From Nitrospirae bacterium JdFR-85 (GTDB lineage Bacteria; Nitrospirota; Thermodesulfovibrionia; Thermodesulfovibrionales; JdFR-85), in the NCBI GenBank assembly GCA_002011745.1, contig MTOU01000020.1:24942-88941 (forward strand): a stretch of 64,000 nt of DNA, written 5' to 3'. This document shows, one piece after another, positions 7,664 through 18,797 of the stretch; within the stretch, counting starts at the first letter, position 1; the number at the start of each line of letters is the position of its first letter. The notes under the pieces are model-generated. The model did no database searches. It worked only from the letters and a program-made list of their open reading frames with translations, and was not told the DNA's origin. A program made the translations under genes and the position numbers.

Positions 7664-8419
7664 ATGGCCGGCCACAGTAAATGGGCCCAGATAAAGCATA
7701 AAAAGGCTGTAGTTGATGCGAGGAGGGGGAAGCTCTTTTCCAAACTTGCAAGGGAGATATCAGTCGCAGCAAAGCTTGGTGGTGGTGACCCTTCTATGAA
7801 TCCAAGACTGAGGGTTGCGATAGAGAAGGCAAAGAGTGCGAATATGCCACAGGAGAATATAAAGAGGGCAATACAGAAGGGTACAGGTGAGTTACCAGGC
7901 ACCTCTTATGAAGAGGTTTTTTATGAGGGTTATGGGCCTGGAGGGGTGGCCCTTATGATACATGCCCTTACTGATAACAAAAACAGGACTGTTGCTGAAC
8001 TGAGACATCTTTTAAGTAAACACGGTGGTAGCCTTGGTGAAGCAGGCTGTGTTTCCTGGATTTTTGAAAAGAAGGGTTATATTCTGGTAAATAAGACAGA
8101 TATTGATGAAGACACACTGATGGGTATTGTGATTGATGCAGGTGCAGAGGACCTCCGGAATGATCCCAAAGAGGACAATTACGAAGTGATTACTTCTTTG
8201 GAGGACTTTCAGAAAGTAAAGGATGCGATTGTGGCCGCTGGGATTACACCCCAGGCTGCAGAGATAACAATGTTACCAAAGAGCTATATAAAGATAGAAG
8301 GGGAGACAGCAGAGAAGATGATAAAACTAATGGAAGTCCTTGAAGACCATGATGATGTCCAGAATGTGTATGCAAATTTTGATATGCCAGAAGAAATCAT
8401 GGCTAAGGCAGAAGTATGA
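7664..8419 (+). CDS. yebC: YebC/PmpR family protein
   Basis: 251 aa, full length for the family. N-terminus [21 protein letters not shown] and the region [20 protein letters not shown] are diagnostic. YebC proteins bind DNA as regulators in some bacteria, and recent work assigns members a ribosome-associated role on proline stretches; which applies here cannot be read from sequence. A good ribosome-binding site (AGGAGG) precedes the ATG. It is the first gene of a tightly packed run (yebC-htrA-glmU-glmS); its TGA overlaps the next ATG. Confidence 0.95.
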   Translation: MAGHSKWAQIKHKKAVVDARRGKLFSKLAREISVAAKLGGGDPSMNPRLRVAIEKAKSANMPQENIKRAIQKGTGELPGTSYEEVFYEGYGPGGVALMIHALTDNKNRTVAELRHLLSKHGGSLGEAGCVSWIFEKKGYILVNKTDIDEDTLMGIVIDAGAEDLRNDPKEDNYEVITSLEDFQKVKDAIVAAGITPQAAEITMLPKSYIKIEGETAEKMIKLMEVLEDHDDVQNVYANFDMPEEIMAKAEV

Positions 8420-9492
8420 ACAGTCCTGCTAAGGAAGGCTTGTTTAAAGGGGGACTGGGGGTTTTAATTATATTCTGTTATTGCCTTTTTTATCCTGCTA
8501 TTGTCTCTGCCTTAACTCCAGAAGAAAAGATAAATATAAAGGTATACAGAGAAGCAAGCCCTTCAGTAGTTAATATAACCACCACAACACTGATCAGAGA
8601 TTTCTTCTCTATATATCCTCAACGAGGGGCAGGTTCTGGTTCTATAATTGATCCAAGGGGTTATATCCTGACTAATTACCATGTGGTTGAAGGGGCACAG
8701 CAGATAACAGTTACAATGTTTGATGGAAGGAAATATCCTGCCGTCTTTGTTGGTGCAGACCCTGATAATGATATTGCCATAATAAAGATTAAACCTGACA
8801 GACCTCTCAAGCCCTTAAAACTTGGTGATTCAGATACACTGCAGGTCGGTCAGAAGGTGTTTGCGATCGGAAATCCCTTTGGCCTGAACTCTACCCTTAC
8901 CACAGGTATAATCAGTGCTTTAGGAAGACCCCTTACCACGGAGGAGGGTAGAGTTATAGAGAATGTGATACAGACAGATGCCCCTATCAATCCTGGCAAC
9001 TCTGGTGGTCCACTGCTTAATACCTCAGGTGAGATGATAGGAATAAATACTGCCATCTTTACTCCTTCTGGTGGTAATATTGGGATCGGGTTTGCCATTC
9101 CAGTGAATACTGCAAAGGAGCTTATTCCTGATCTGATAAAGTACGGGAAAGTCCGCAGACCATGGCTTGGAATAGTGGGTGTGCCTCTCTGGCCTGATCT
9201 GGCAAGGGCATTAAGGATTCCTGTAGAGGAGGGGATTCTTGTTTCAGAGGTGATCAGGGGCAGTCCTGCAGATAAGGCAGGTATAAGAGGAGGCAGTATA
9301 CCAGTAGAGATCAGTGGTACCATTGTGTATCTTGGAGGGGATATTATTGTTGAAATAAATAATAGAAAGGTAACATCTATGGAGGAAATAAAAAAGGCTA
9401 TAAAGGGACTCAGGGAAGGTAGTCGGGTAAAAGTGGTTGTTATGAGGGGGGACAGATTACTGAAGCTCTCTGTGGAGGTAATGTTGAGATGA
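8416..9492 (+). CDS. htrA: Trypsin-like serine protease, HtrA/DegP family, one PDZ domain
   Basis: 358 aa envelope quality-control protease. Residues about 13-32 form a hydrophobic signal/anchor. Catalytic triad visible: His in LTNYHVVEG, Asp in DNDIAIIKI, Ser in [11 protein letters not shown] single C-terminal PDZ domain (about 255-350) makes it DegS-like in architecture rather than two-PDZ DegP. If the N-terminal segment is not cleaved it would be membrane-anchored in the periplasm. The gene overlaps yebC and glmU by ATGA at both ends, so it is translated as part of the operon. Confidence 0.93.
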   Translation: MNSPAKEGLFKGGLGVLIIFCYCLFYPAIVSALTPEEKINIKVYREASPSVVNITTTTLIRDFFSIYPQRGAGSGSIIDPRGYILTNYHVVEGAQQITVTMFDGRKYPAVFVGADPDNDIAIIKIKPDRPLKPLKLGDSDTLQVGQKVFAIGNPFGLNSTLTTGIISALGRPLTTEEGRVIENVIQTDAPINPGNSGGPLLNTSGEMIGINTAIFTPSGGNIGIGFAIPVNTAKELIPDLIKYGKVRRPWLGIVGVPLWPDLARALRIPVEEGILVSEVIRGSPADKAGIRGGSIPVEISGTIVYLGGDIIVEINNRKVTSMEEIKKAIKGLREGSRVKVVVMRGDRLLKLSVEVMLR

Positions 9493-10880
9493 AGAGACCT
9501 CTCTGGATTGTGGTGCTTGCAGCAGGACTGGGCACGAGGATGCGTTCAGGTATTCCAAAGGTTCTTCACAGGTTAAATGGCCGTCCAATGCTTCAATGGG
9601 TTCTTGATGCTGCAGAGAAGTTACACCCTGAGAAGGTTGTTGTGGTCTGTAACAGATCAAATATTGGACCTATCCAGAATGCTATGTCTCAGAATAGAGT
9701 AGAATTTGTTATCCAGTCAAGACCTCTTGGTACAGCCCATGCCCTTCTTTCAGCCAAAAGACTTATTGATGAATTCAGTGGGGATATCCTTGTGCTCAAT
9801 GGGGATACACCCCTGATAAGCCCTGATACCTTAAAAAGGTTTTTGCAGAGACACAGGAGGGCAAAAAACTCTTTAAGTATTCTCTCCTTTGAGATAGATA
9901 ATCCCTCTGGTTATGGCAGGATTATCAGGGATAGTGCTGGAAATCCTATAATGATAAAGGAAGAGACAGACCTTACTGAAGAGGAGTCTCAGATTAGAGA
10001 GGTTAACAGTGGGATTTATCTAATGGGCCAATCAGCCTTTAAGCTTTTGAGAAGAATTAAAAAGAACAGCAGAAAGGGAGAGTACTATCTTACAGATATA
10101 CTTGCCCTTGCCACTAAGAAAGGACTCAGATGTGGTGTATACAAGATGGGTGATGAAGTGGAGTTTATAGGGATCAATACAAAGGAGGAACTCCAGAAGG
10201 CACAGAGGCTTATGAGGCAGAAGATAGTAAGGGTATGGTTACAGAAGGATGTGGAAATGATGGATGAGCAGAGGGTCTATATAGGACCTGATGTAACTAT
10301 TGGTGAGGGAACATATATCTATCCTGATGTCTATATTGAAGGTAAGACCTCCATAGGTAGAAACTGTATTATATATCCCAATGTAAGAATCGTGGATTGT
10401 AAGATTAATGATAATGTAACCATAAGAGAGTGCTCATCACTTGAGGAATCAGTAGTTGAGTCAAAAGCCACAGTTGGTCCTTTTGCCAGATTGAGGCCAG
10501 GTACATTCTTGAAAAAGGGGGCGAAGATTGGTAACTTTGTTGAAGTGAAGAACTCTCTTGTGGGAGAAGGTACAAAGGCTTTGCATCTTAGCTATATTGG
10601 GGATGCGGAGATAGGAAGGAATGTAAACATTGGTGCAGGAACAATAACATGTAACTATGATGGTATAAGAAAGAACAGAACAATTATTGAAGATAATGTT
10701 TTCATAGGGAGTGATACACAGCTTATTGCTCCTGTAAAGGTGAAGAGGGGTGCCTATGTGGGAGCAGGTTCCACAATAACCAAGGAAGTACCAGAAGGTG
10801 CTTTGGCCCTTAGCCGGACAGAACAGTGTAATATAGAAGGTTGGGTCAAAAAGAGGTTTAAAAAGAAGAGGAAGAGTTAA
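9489..10880 (+). CDS. glmU: Bifunctional UDP-GlcNAc pyrophosphorylase / GlcN-1-P acetyltransferase
   Basis: 463 aa, full-length GlmU. The N-terminal nucleotidyltransferase carries AAGLGTRMRSGIPKVLH at residues 11-27. The C-terminal left-handed beta-helix (about 255-455) shows hexapeptide repeats (IGRNVNIGAGTITCNYDG). It makes UDP-N-acetylglucosamine in the cytoplasm for peptidoglycan and lipid A, consistent with lpxC in this window. It is directly followed by glmS, which supplies its glucosamine-6-phosphate precursor path. The basic C-terminal tail (KKRFKKKRKS) is slightly longer than usual. Confidence 0.96.
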   Translation: MKRPLWIVVLAAGLGTRMRSGIPKVLHRLNGRPMLQWVLDAAEKLHPEKVVVVCNRSNIGPIQNAMSQNRVEFVIQSRPLGTAHALLSAKRLIDEFSGDILVLNGDTPLISPDTLKRFLQRHRRAKNSLSILSFEIDNPSGYGRIIRDSAGNPIMIKEETDLTEEESQIREVNSGIYLMGQSAFKLLRRIKKNSRKGEYYLTDILALATKKGLRCGVYKMGDEVEFIGINTKEELQKAQRLMRQKIVRVWLQKDVEMMDEQRVYIGPDVTIGEGTYIYPDVYIEGKTSIGRNCIIYPNVRIVDCKINDNVTIRECSSLEESVVESKATVGPFARLRPGTFLKKGAKIGNFVEVKNSLVGEGTKALHLSYIGDAEIGRNVNIGAGTITCNYDGIRKNRTIIEDNVFIGSDTQLIAPVKVKRGAYVGAGSTITKEVPEGALALSRTEQCNIEGWVKKRFKKKRKS

Positions 10881-12707
10881 ATGTGTGGCATCATTGGTTA
10901 TACAGGCAAGGATGACGCCTTAGAAATTGTTATAGAAGGCTTAAGACACTTAGAGTATCGGGGCTATGACTCTGCAGGTGTGGCCTTCTTTAATGGTACA
11001 GGATTTGATATTATGAGGTGTAAGGGCAAGATAAGAGACCTTGAGGTACATCTGTCTGATATTAAAACAACCTCGTCCATAGCAATTGGCCACACCCGGT
11101 GGGCCACTCATGGTATTCCCTCAGATCATAATGCACATCCCCATAGTTCTGATACAGTAGTGCTTGTTCATAATGGAATTATTGAGAATTATATGGACCT
11201 GAAGGGAGAACTTATCTCCCTGGGATATCAATTTACTTCAGAGACAGATACTGAGGTTATTGCTCATCTTATTGATCTATATCATAAGGAGAAGGATTTT
11301 GAGGAGTCTGTGAGACTGGCTCTGAAAAGACTTAGGGGGGCTTTTGCCTTAGTTATGTTATCAAAGAGGTATCCCCATATGATGATAGGTGTTAGAAAGG
11401 ACAGCCCTCTTGTGTTTGGTATTGGTGATGATGGTTATTATCTTGCATCTGATGTGCCGGCCTTTATGCAGAGAACCCGAAGAGTGATATTCCTCGAGGA
11501 TGGTGAAATGGTGATAGTCACATCTGAAGGTTACAGGATAACCAATTTTGATGGTGTGCCTTTAGAGAAAGAGGTTCAGCAGATCAACTGGTCTCCAACA
11601 ATGGCTGACAAGGGCGGGTATAAACATTTTATGCTGAAAGAGATACATGAGCAGCCGAGGGCTATAGCCGATACCATTATGGGAAGGATTAACTACAATA
11701 CAATGAGTGTAAAGACTGAGGAGTTCATGTTGGCTACGGATACTTTAAGAAGTATTAAAAGGATCTTTATAGTAGCCTGCGGTACATCCTGGCATGCAGC
11801 CCTTGCAGGTAAGTATATGATAGAGCAGCTTGCAAGAGTTCCTGTTGAGGTAGATCTTGCCTCAGAGTTCCGGTATAGATTACCAATAATAGAGGAAGGA
11901 GATCTATTTATAGCCATAACCCAGTCAGGTGAGACAGCAGATACTCTTGCTGCTCAGAGAGAGGCAAAAAGACTTGGAGCCAAAACGCTTAGTATATGTA
12001 ATGTACTTGGAGCAACCTCTGCAAGAGAGGCTGATGCTGTGTTCTATACACACTCTGGGCCTGAGATAGGAGTGGCCTCTACAAAGGCCTTCACCTCACA
12101 ACTTGTGTCCCTCTATCTTTTCAGTATAGCACTGGCAGAGGCAAGAGAGAAACTGGGTAGAGACAGATGCAGAACCCTGATTGATGACCTCCTTAAGATA
12201 CCAGAGAAGGTGGAGTGGATCCTGAAAAGAGAAGAAGAGATAGAACGCTTAGCAAAGATATACAGTAATGTTAAGAACTTTCTCTACCTGGGTAGAGGAA
12301 TACTTTATCCAATAGCACTGGAGGGTGCCCTCAAGTTGAAAGAGATATCCTATATTCATGCAGAAGGGTACGCTGCGGGAGAGATGAAGCATGGACCTAT
12401 TGCACTTGTGGATGAATACTTACCTTCGGTTTTTCTGGTACAGGCAGGTGAGTTAAGGAAGAAAGTTCTCTCAAATATAGAAGAAATAAAAACGAGAGGT
12501 GGAAAGATTATTGTTCTTAAGAGTTCGGCAGTAGTTGACCCTCTGCCAGAAGTGGACAATATCATTGAGGTGCCTGAGACGAATGAGTACTTAGAGCCAG
12601 TATTGATGGTGGTGCCACTACAACTGTTGGCTTATTATATAGGGGTTAGGAGGGGGTATGACGTGGATCAGCCGAGAAATCTTGCTAAAAGCGTGACTGT
12701 GGAGTAA
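10881..12707 (+). CDS. glmS: Glutamine--fructose-6-phosphate aminotransferase
   Basis: 608 aa, full length. Starts MCGIIGYTG, giving the N-terminal catalytic Cys after Met removal. Glutamine amidotransferase domain about 1-235, then two SIS sugar-isomerase domains (CGTSWHAALAGKY; LGRGILYPIALEGALKLKEI) and the conserved end DVDQPRNLAKSVTVE. It produces glucosamine-6-phosphate. The ATG follows the glmU stop with no gap, so there is no room for a glmS ribozyme leader; control must be at operon level or at the enzyme. Confidence 0.97.
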   Translation: MCGIIGYTGKDDALEIVIEGLRHLEYRGYDSAGVAFFNGTGFDIMRCKGKIRDLEVHLSDIKTTSSIAIGHTRWATHGIPSDHNAHPHSSDTVVLVHNGIIENYMDLKGELISLGYQFTSETDTEVIAHLIDLYHKEKDFEESVRLALKRLRGAFALVMLSKRYPHMMIGVRKDSPLVFGIGDDGYYLASDVPAFMQRTRRVIFLEDGEMVIVTSEGYRITNFDGVPLEKEVQQINWSPTMADKGGYKHFMLKEIHEQPRAIADTIMGRINYNTMSVKTEEFMLATDTLRSIKRIFIVACGTSWHAALAGKYMIEQLARVPVEVDLASEFRYRLPIIEEGDLFIAITQSGETADTLAAQREAKRLGAKTLSICNVLGATSAREADAVFYTHSGPEIGVASTKAFTSQLVSLYLFSIALAEAREKLGRDRCRTLIDDLLKIPEKVEWILKREEEIERLAKIYSNVKNFLYLGRGILYPIALEGALKLKEISYIHAEGYAAGEMKHGPIALVDEYLPSVFLVQAGELRKKVLSNIEEIKTRGGKIIVLKSSAVVDPLPEVDNIIEVPETNEYLEPVLMVVPLQLLAYYIGVRRGYDVDQPRNLAKSVTVE

Positions 12708-12768
12708 AGAGGTTGGTATGGCTTTGAAAAAACAATAACAATTATCGTAAAATAATAAGGAGAGGGCG

Positions 12769-14877
12769 ATGAGTAAAGATGACCTAATTGAATGCCTCAA
12801 TCCTCAACAGAAAGAGGCTATCCTTTACACACAAGGTCCACTTCTCGTACTTGCAGGTGCTGGAAGTGGAAAGACAAGAGTTATAGCTCACAAATATGCC
12901 TATCTAACAAAAGAAGAGAAACTCTCCCCTGATTCTATCCTGACTGTAACCTTCACCAATAAGGCAGCAAATGAGATGAAAGAGAGAATTTCGGCACTGT
13001 TGGAGAAAAGCCTCAACAGTTGCTGGATAGGTACTTTTCATTCTCAATGTTGTAGGATTCTACGTAGAGAGATTAAGGCACTTGGGTATAAACCAGACTT
13101 TATTATTTATGATGAAGATGACAGAGAATCCCTCATAAGGCATATCTTGAGAGAGCTTAATATCTATGAGGCCCTCTACAAAGGTGTTGCATCCCGTATA
13201 AGTAACCTTAAAGCAGCACTGGTAACTCCAGAGGAGTTTCTGTCCACTGGAGATGGATTCAGTTTTGATGAAAAGCTTGCCAAGGTATATATAAGATATC
13301 AGGATGAACTGAAAAGGTGTAATGCCCTTGATTATGATGACCTTATAATGCTTACTGTCCGATTATTCAGAGAGTTTCCAGAGGTACTTGAGAGATACCA
13401 AAGGGAGTTTAGATATATACTGATAGATGAGTTTCAAGATACCAATACAGCCCAGTATGAGCTTATAAAGTTGCTCGCCGCTGCTCATAGGATGATTTCT
13501 GCAGTAGGGGATGATGACCAGAGTATATATAAATTCAGAGGGGCAGAGGTAAAGAATATTCATAAGTTTGAGAAGGATTTTCCTGATGTGAAAGTGGTCA
13601 AGCTAGAGCAGAACTACAGGAGTACCCAGAACATACTTAATGTTTCTGGTTCAGTGATTGCGAAGAATCCCTTGAGAAAGGAGAAAAGGCTTTGGACAGA
13701 GAGAGACAAGGGGGAAAAGGTATTCTTTTACTGGTTGCAGACTGAAGAGGATGAGGCAAAATATGTAGCAAAGAATATAAGGGATGTATATCTAAAGGGG
13801 GATTACTCCTATGGCGATATCGCAATTCTCTTCAGGATAAACCTCCAGTCAAGGGCTTTAGAAGAGGCCCTTAGAAAGGAACGTATACCTTACAGGATTG
13901 TAGGTGGTACAAGCTTTTATGAGAGAAAAGAGATTAAAGACCTCATCGCCTATCTCAGACTTATCCAGAATCCTCATGACAATGTGAGTCTGAGGAGGAT
14001 TATAAATGTTCCTTCCAGAGGAATTGGGGTATCCACACTCACAAAGATTGAACAGGAATCCAAGAAAAAGGGTATAAGTCTCTATGAGGCTATAAAGAAT
14101 ATATGTGCCAAAAAGAGTTCATCTCAGTCTGTGGTAGAAAGGCTAAAGTCTCTTCTTGGCTTGATAGATGAGTTGAAAAAGAGGAAAAAAAGTTCTGTCT
14201 CCGAAATTCTCAAGGCTGTTCTGGATTTGACAGGATATGCAGACTCTCTTGAAGAGGACAGAATCCAGAATATAGCAGAACTTCTCGCCTCTACAGAGAA
14301 TGTAAGATTAGAGGAATTCTTAGAGAATGTATCCCTTATCACGAAACTCGATGATGAATGTTCTCCAGACAGTGTATCTCTCATGACTATACATATGGCA
14401 AAGGGGCTTGAGTTTCCTGTAGTATTTATTGTAGGACTGGAAGAAGGGTTGATGCCTTATTTTAAGGCACTGAAGAACGAGGAAGACCTTTCAGAGGAGA
14501 GGAGACTTTTTTATGTGGGTATGACCCGTGCAAAAGATCTCCTGTTTCTTACAGGTGTAAAAAAGAGGCGGGTGTTCTCAAAACTCCAAGAACAGGAACC
14601 CTCAAGATTCCTGAGAGATATCCCAAGACAGTATTGTTGCTGGATAGAGAAGACTCCTTGTAGGATCACAACCACTGATAATGGACATAAGAGACTGAAG
14701 ACCTTTAAGGTTACCACACCCTATAAAACAGGTTGCAGAGTAAGACATCCAAAATGGGGGGTAGGGGTTATAAGGGAGTGTTATGGTGAGGGGGATGACA
14801 TGAAGGTATGTGTAAACTTTCCGAAGGTAGGTCTTAAGAGGCTTGCACTGAAATATGCACAACTTGAGAGGTTGTAG
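12769..14877 (+). CDS. uvrD: UvrD/PcrA-type 3'-5' DNA helicase
   Basis: 702 aa superfamily 1A helicase for repair and replication-fork maintenance. Q-motif LNPQQKEAI near the start, Walker A AGAGSGKTRVI (about residues 30-40), Walker B LIDEFQDTN, motif III GDDDQSIYKFRGA, motif V/VI region SLMTIHMAKGLEFPVVF and YVGMTRAKD. The C-terminal ~60 residues (VRHPKWGVGVIRE) match the small PcrA tail that binds RNA polymerase. AGGAGAG precedes the ATG. The 61-base gap after glmS may hold a promoter but none is convincing. Confidence 0.95.
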   Translation: MSKDDLIECLNPQQKEAILYTQGPLLVLAGAGSGKTRVIAHKYAYLTKEEKLSPDSILTVTFTNKAANEMKERISALLEKSLNSCWIGTFHSQCCRILRREIKALGYKPDFIIYDEDDRESLIRHILRELNIYEALYKGVASRISNLKAALVTPEEFLSTGDGFSFDEKLAKVYIRYQDELKRCNALDYDDLIMLTVRLFREFPEVLERYQREFRYILIDEFQDTNTAQYELIKLLAAAHRMISAVGDDDQSIYKFRGAEVKNIHKFEKDFPDVKVVKLEQNYRSTQNILNVSGSVIAKNPLRKEKRLWTERDKGEKVFFYWLQTEEDEAKYVAKNIRDVYLKGDYSYGDIAILFRINLQSRALEEALRKERIPYRIVGGTSFYERKEIKDLIAYLRLIQNPHDNVSLRRIINVPSRGIGVSTLTKIEQESKKKGISLYEAIKNICAKKSSSQSVVERLKSLLGLIDELKKRKKSSVSEILKAVLDLTGYADSLEEDRIQNIAELLASTENVRLEEFLENVSLITKLDDECSPDSVSLMTIHMAKGLEFPVVFIVGLEEGLMPYFKALKNEEDLSEERRLFYVGMTRAKDLLFLTGVKKRRVFSKLQEQEPSRFLRDIPRQYCCWIEKTPCRITTTDNGHKRLKTFKVTTPYKTGCRVRHPKWGVGVIRECYGEGDDMKVCVNFPKVGLKRLALKYAQLERL

Positions 14878-14880
14878 CTT

Positions 14881-15168
14881 ATGAAGATCACCCTTAAAGA
14901 GGTAGAGCATATAGCAAGGCTTGCAAGGCTTAAACTAACAGAAGAGGAAAAGATACTCTATTCAGAACAACTTAGTAAGATTTTGGACTATATAGAGAAA
15001 CTGAATGAGCTTGATACAACTGATGTAGAACCTACCAGTCATGTTCTGCCTATAAAGAATGTTTTTCGTGAAGATACCCCAGAGCCTTCCCTTTCAACAG
15101 ACGAGGCGCTTAAGAACGCCCCACAAAGGGCAGGTCCATATTATAGGGTACCCCGGATTATTGAGTAG
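14881..15168 (+). CDS. gatC: Asp-tRNA(Asn)/Glu-tRNA(Gln) amidotransferase subunit C
   Basis: 95 aa, standard size. Pattern EVEHIARLARLKLTEEE, then FSEQLSKILDYIEKLNELD-like, VLPIKNVFREDTP and the C-terminal RVPRIIE are typical. GatC wraps around GatA/GatB in the transamidation complex that makes Gln-tRNA and/or Asn-tRNA. gatA and gatB are not adjacent here; instead panD follows after 2 bases, so the complex is encoded at dispersed sites. Confidence 0.93.
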   Translation: MKITLKEVEHIARLARLKLTEEEKILYSEQLSKILDYIEKLNELDTTDVEPTSHVLPIKNVFREDTPEPSLSTDEALKNAPQRAGPYYRVPRIIE

Positions 15169-15170
15169 AA

Positions 15171-15533
15171 ATGTTCAGGTGCGTTCTTTGCTCCAAAATA
15201 CACATGGCAAAGGTGACAGAGTGTCAGCCTCATTATGAGGGCAGTATTACAGTGGATGAGGAACTTATTGAGGCTGCTGGTATGCATCCCTATGAACAGG
15301 TTCATGTGAGCAACTTTAGTAATGGTGAACGTTTTATAACCTATCTCATTCCTGGCAAGAGGGGGAGCAGAGAGATTATTCTGAATGGCCCTACTGCAAG
15401 GCTGGCACTGCCTGGTGACAGAATAATAATCTTCTCATACGGATGGATAGAGGAGGAGAGATTGAAAGGTCATAAGACCAGGATACTTATAATGGATGAA
15501 GAAAACAATATTCAGTCAATCAGAGAGGTCTAA
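15171..15533 (+). CDS. panD: Aspartate 1-decarboxylase proenzyme
   Basis: 120 aa. Makes beta-alanine for pantothenate. Self-cleavage site GS in HYEGSITVDEEL (about residues 24-25) generates the pyruvoyl group. Conserved KIH near the N-terminus, EQVHVSNFSNGERFITY and NGPTARLALPGD are family features. The CSKIHMAKV start differs slightly from the common MLK/RTMLKSKIH version. panB, another step of the same pathway, lies at 41880-42680 in a different operon; panC is not in the window. Confidence 0.93.
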   Translation: MFRCVLCSKIHMAKVTECQPHYEGSITVDEELIEAAGMHPYEQVHVSNFSNGERFITYLIPGKRGSREIILNGPTARLALPGDRIIIFSYGWIEEERLKGHKTRILIMDEENNIQSIREV

Positions 15534-16619
15534 GTGGAACTCAAGAGTGAGAGGGTATTGATGAGGGGGAATGAAGTTATTGCAGAGGCAGCCATACAGG
15601 CAGGTTGCCGTTTTTATGCAGGATACCCCATTACTCCCCAGAATGAGATTCCTGAGTATATGGCTAAAAGAATGCCAGAAGTAGGGGGGGTATTTATTCA
15701 GGCAGAGAGTGAGCTTGCAGCAATAAACATGGTTTATGGTGCTTCAGCAGCAGGAGCACGTGCCATGACTTCATCCTCTTCACCGGGTATTAGTCTCAAG
15801 CAGGAAGGTATATCCTTTTTGGTTGGAGCAGAGCTTCCTGCTGTTATTGTTAATATGCAACGTGGAGGCCCTGGACTGGGAAATATCTCAGGTAGTCAGC
15901 AGGACTATTTTCAGGCAGTAAAGGGCGGAGGACATGGAGACTACCGTATGCTGGTCTATGCACCTTTCAGTCACCAAGAGCTGTGGGATCTAACTATGAA
16001 GGCCTTTGATAAGGCAGATCTTTACAGAAATCCTGTAATGATTCTAAGTGACGGTATCCTTGGGCAGATGATGGAGCCCTTTGTGCCTACAGCCTATGAA
16101 CCAGGTACACTTCCCCCAAAGGACTGGATTCTGGATGGATGTGAGGGGCGGGAACCAAGAGTGATTAAATCTCTCTATATGGGTGAGGGTGAGCTTGAAC
16201 AGAAGAACTTGGGATTCAAGCAGAAGTATGATAGGATGAAGGCATCTGAGGTGCTTTATGAGGAACACTTTATGGAAGATGCAGATGTGGTACTTGTTGC
16301 CTTTGGGATTGCTGCAAGGGTTTGTCTCAGTTCATGCAGGCTATTAAGACAGAAGGGTATTAAAGCAGGTCTATTCAGGCCTATAACACTCTTTCCCTTT
16401 CCAGATGAGGCATTAAGAGAACTTACAGATAGGGTATCTGTTCTTGTTGTGGTGGAGTTGAACCTTGGCCAGATGGTTGAAGATGTGAGGCTGGCTGTGG
16501 AAGGCAGAACAAAGGTCTTCTTTTATGGAAGGACAGGTGGGGCAGTGATGTTTCCTGAAGAGGTAGCCCTGAAAATTGAAGAGTTTTATTCTTCAAGAAC
16601 CACAAGATTGTCGCGATGA
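15534..16619 (+). CDS. vorB: 2-oxoacid:ferredoxin oxidoreductase alpha subunit, VorB type
   Basis: 361 aa. GTG start immediately after the panD TAA. Matches the alpha-subunit family that transfers acyl groups from 2-oxoacids to CoA with ferredoxin. Seen: YAGYPITPQNEIPEYMAKR, MTSSSSPGISLKQEGISFL, NMQRGGPGLGNISGSQQDYF, GGGHGDYR. These suit VorB (3-methyl-2-oxobutanoate) or the close KorA group. The enzyme needs beta (TPP), gamma and ferredoxin-like delta subunits; none follows, because the next gene is convergent. The 3' end overlaps proB by 34 bases. It may pair with subunits elsewhere or be a relic of a broken operon. Confidence 0.88.
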   Translation: MELKSERVLMRGNEVIAEAAIQAGCRFYAGYPITPQNEIPEYMAKRMPEVGGVFIQAESELAAINMVYGASAAGARAMTSSSSPGISLKQEGISFLVGAELPAVIVNMQRGGPGLGNISGSQQDYFQAVKGGGHGDYRMLVYAPFSHQELWDLTMKAFDKADLYRNPVMILSDGILGQMMEPFVPTAYEPGTLPPKDWILDGCEGREPRVIKSLYMGEGELEQKNLGFKQKYDRMKASEVLYEEHFMEDADVVLVAFGIAARVCLSSCRLLRQKGIKAGLFRPITLFPFPDEALRELTDRVSVLVVVELNLGQMVEDVRLAVEGRTKVFFYGRTGGAVMFPEEVALKIEEFYSSRTTRLSR

Positions 16620-17683
16620 ATTACTTCATCAGAATAGTTATATCCTAAGGCCTTTTCTATTTCTGAAGTCCGGAGACCTTTTATCTTCTCAATCTCTTCT
16701 GAGGAATAATTGGTAAGTCCTTTGGCAAGACGCTTTCCAGAGGAGTCAACACAGTAGACAGCATCTCCTGCATCAAAATTTCCCTCCACAGAGATGATCC
16801 CAGAAGGTAGCAGACTCTTCCCCTTCTTGAGAATAGCCTCCTTGGCACCATTGTCAATCACTATAGAGCCCTTTGCCCTTGCTCCAAAGGCTATCCATCC
16901 CTTTCGGGCTGTTACTCTCTTTCCAGAAGGAATAAATTCTGTACCAACCTCTTCTCCTTTTATAACTCTCTGTATAAGCCCTTTTTTTCTTCCACTTATT
17001 ATGTTTACAGGTATCCCATACTGGAGTGTCCTTTTTGCAGCGAGCACTTTTGAGTACATTCCACCAGTGCCATGGACTCCTGTGGTAGGTCTTGCAAGAT
17101 TGATTATATCATCTGTCAACTCCTCAACCTTAGATATAAGTTTCGCATTTTTATCTTTAGAGGGATCAGCAGTATACAGGCCCTCTACATCAGACAGAAT
17201 TATGAGCCTGTCTGCATTAATCAGGCCTGCAACCATTGATGCCAACTGGTCATTGTCTCCAAACCTTATTTCATCCACAGCAACAGTGTCATTCTCATTT
17301 ATTATAGGTATAACATTATAGTCGAGCAGAGTAAGAAGGGTGTTCTTTGCATTTATATACCTCTTTCTATCCCCGAAGGCATCCCTTGTGAGCAGTACCT
17401 GTGCTACCTTTTTATCATACTTTGAGAAACTCTTCTCATATGCCCACATGAGAGAGCTCTGTCCTACTGCTGCAGCTGCCTGTTTGTGCCTTATATCCTG
17501 AGGTCTCTTTTTCAAACCCAGTTTTTTCATACCTGCGGCGATTGCTCCAGAGGATACTACAAGTACACTATGTCCCATGGAATGCACCTCGGATATATCA
17601 GCAACTAATCGGCTGAGGCTTCGTCCGTCCAGACCTTCCTCAGAGGCAAGAAGATTGCTTCCTATTTTTATAACAAGTTTCAT
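16586..17683 (-). CDS. proB: Glutamate 5-kinase
   Basis: 365 aa. First step of proline synthesis. Amino-acid kinase fold with KIGSNLLASEEG at the start, SSGAIAAGMKKLGL, NENDTVAVDEIRFGDND (substrate/Mg loop) and GTGGMYSKVLAA. A PUA domain occupies about 275-355 (KGWIAFGARAKGSIVIDNGA). Full length for the two-domain type. It is last in the minus-strand run tldD-lpxC-obg-proB, 34 bases after obg, and overlaps vorB tail-to-tail. proA is not in the window. Confidence 0.95.
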   Translation of the reverse strand: MKLVIKIGSNLLASEEGLDGRSLSRLVADISEVHSMGHSVLVVSSGAIAAGMKKLGLKKRPQDIRHKQAAAAVGQSSLMWAYEKSFSKYDKKVAQVLLTRDAFGDRKRYINAKNTLLTLLDYNVIPIINENDTVAVDEIRFGDNDQLASMVAGLINADRLIILSDVEGLYTADPSKDKNAKLISKVEELTDDIINLARPTTGVHGTGGMYSKVLAAKRTLQYGIPVNIISGRKKGLIQRVIKGEEVGTEFIPSGKRVTARKGWIAFGARAKGSIVIDNGAKEAILKKGKSLLPSGIISVEGNFDAGDAVYCVDSSGKRLAKGLTNYSSEEIEKIKGLRTSEIEKALGYNYSDEVIHRDNLVVLEE

Positions 17684-17717
17684 ACCATATACATTAGGAA
17701 GAGATTAAACTATACTC

Positions 17718-18740
<1,023 letters not shown>

Positions 18741-18797
18741 TTACTTAATTATAAAAGATTTGGAGATCCTTGAGGAGAGAGTCAGGATACAGGTAAA

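Noticed and set aside
10860..10885. glmS ribozyme leader
   Set aside because: The glmU stop and glmS start are adjacent, leaving no leader.
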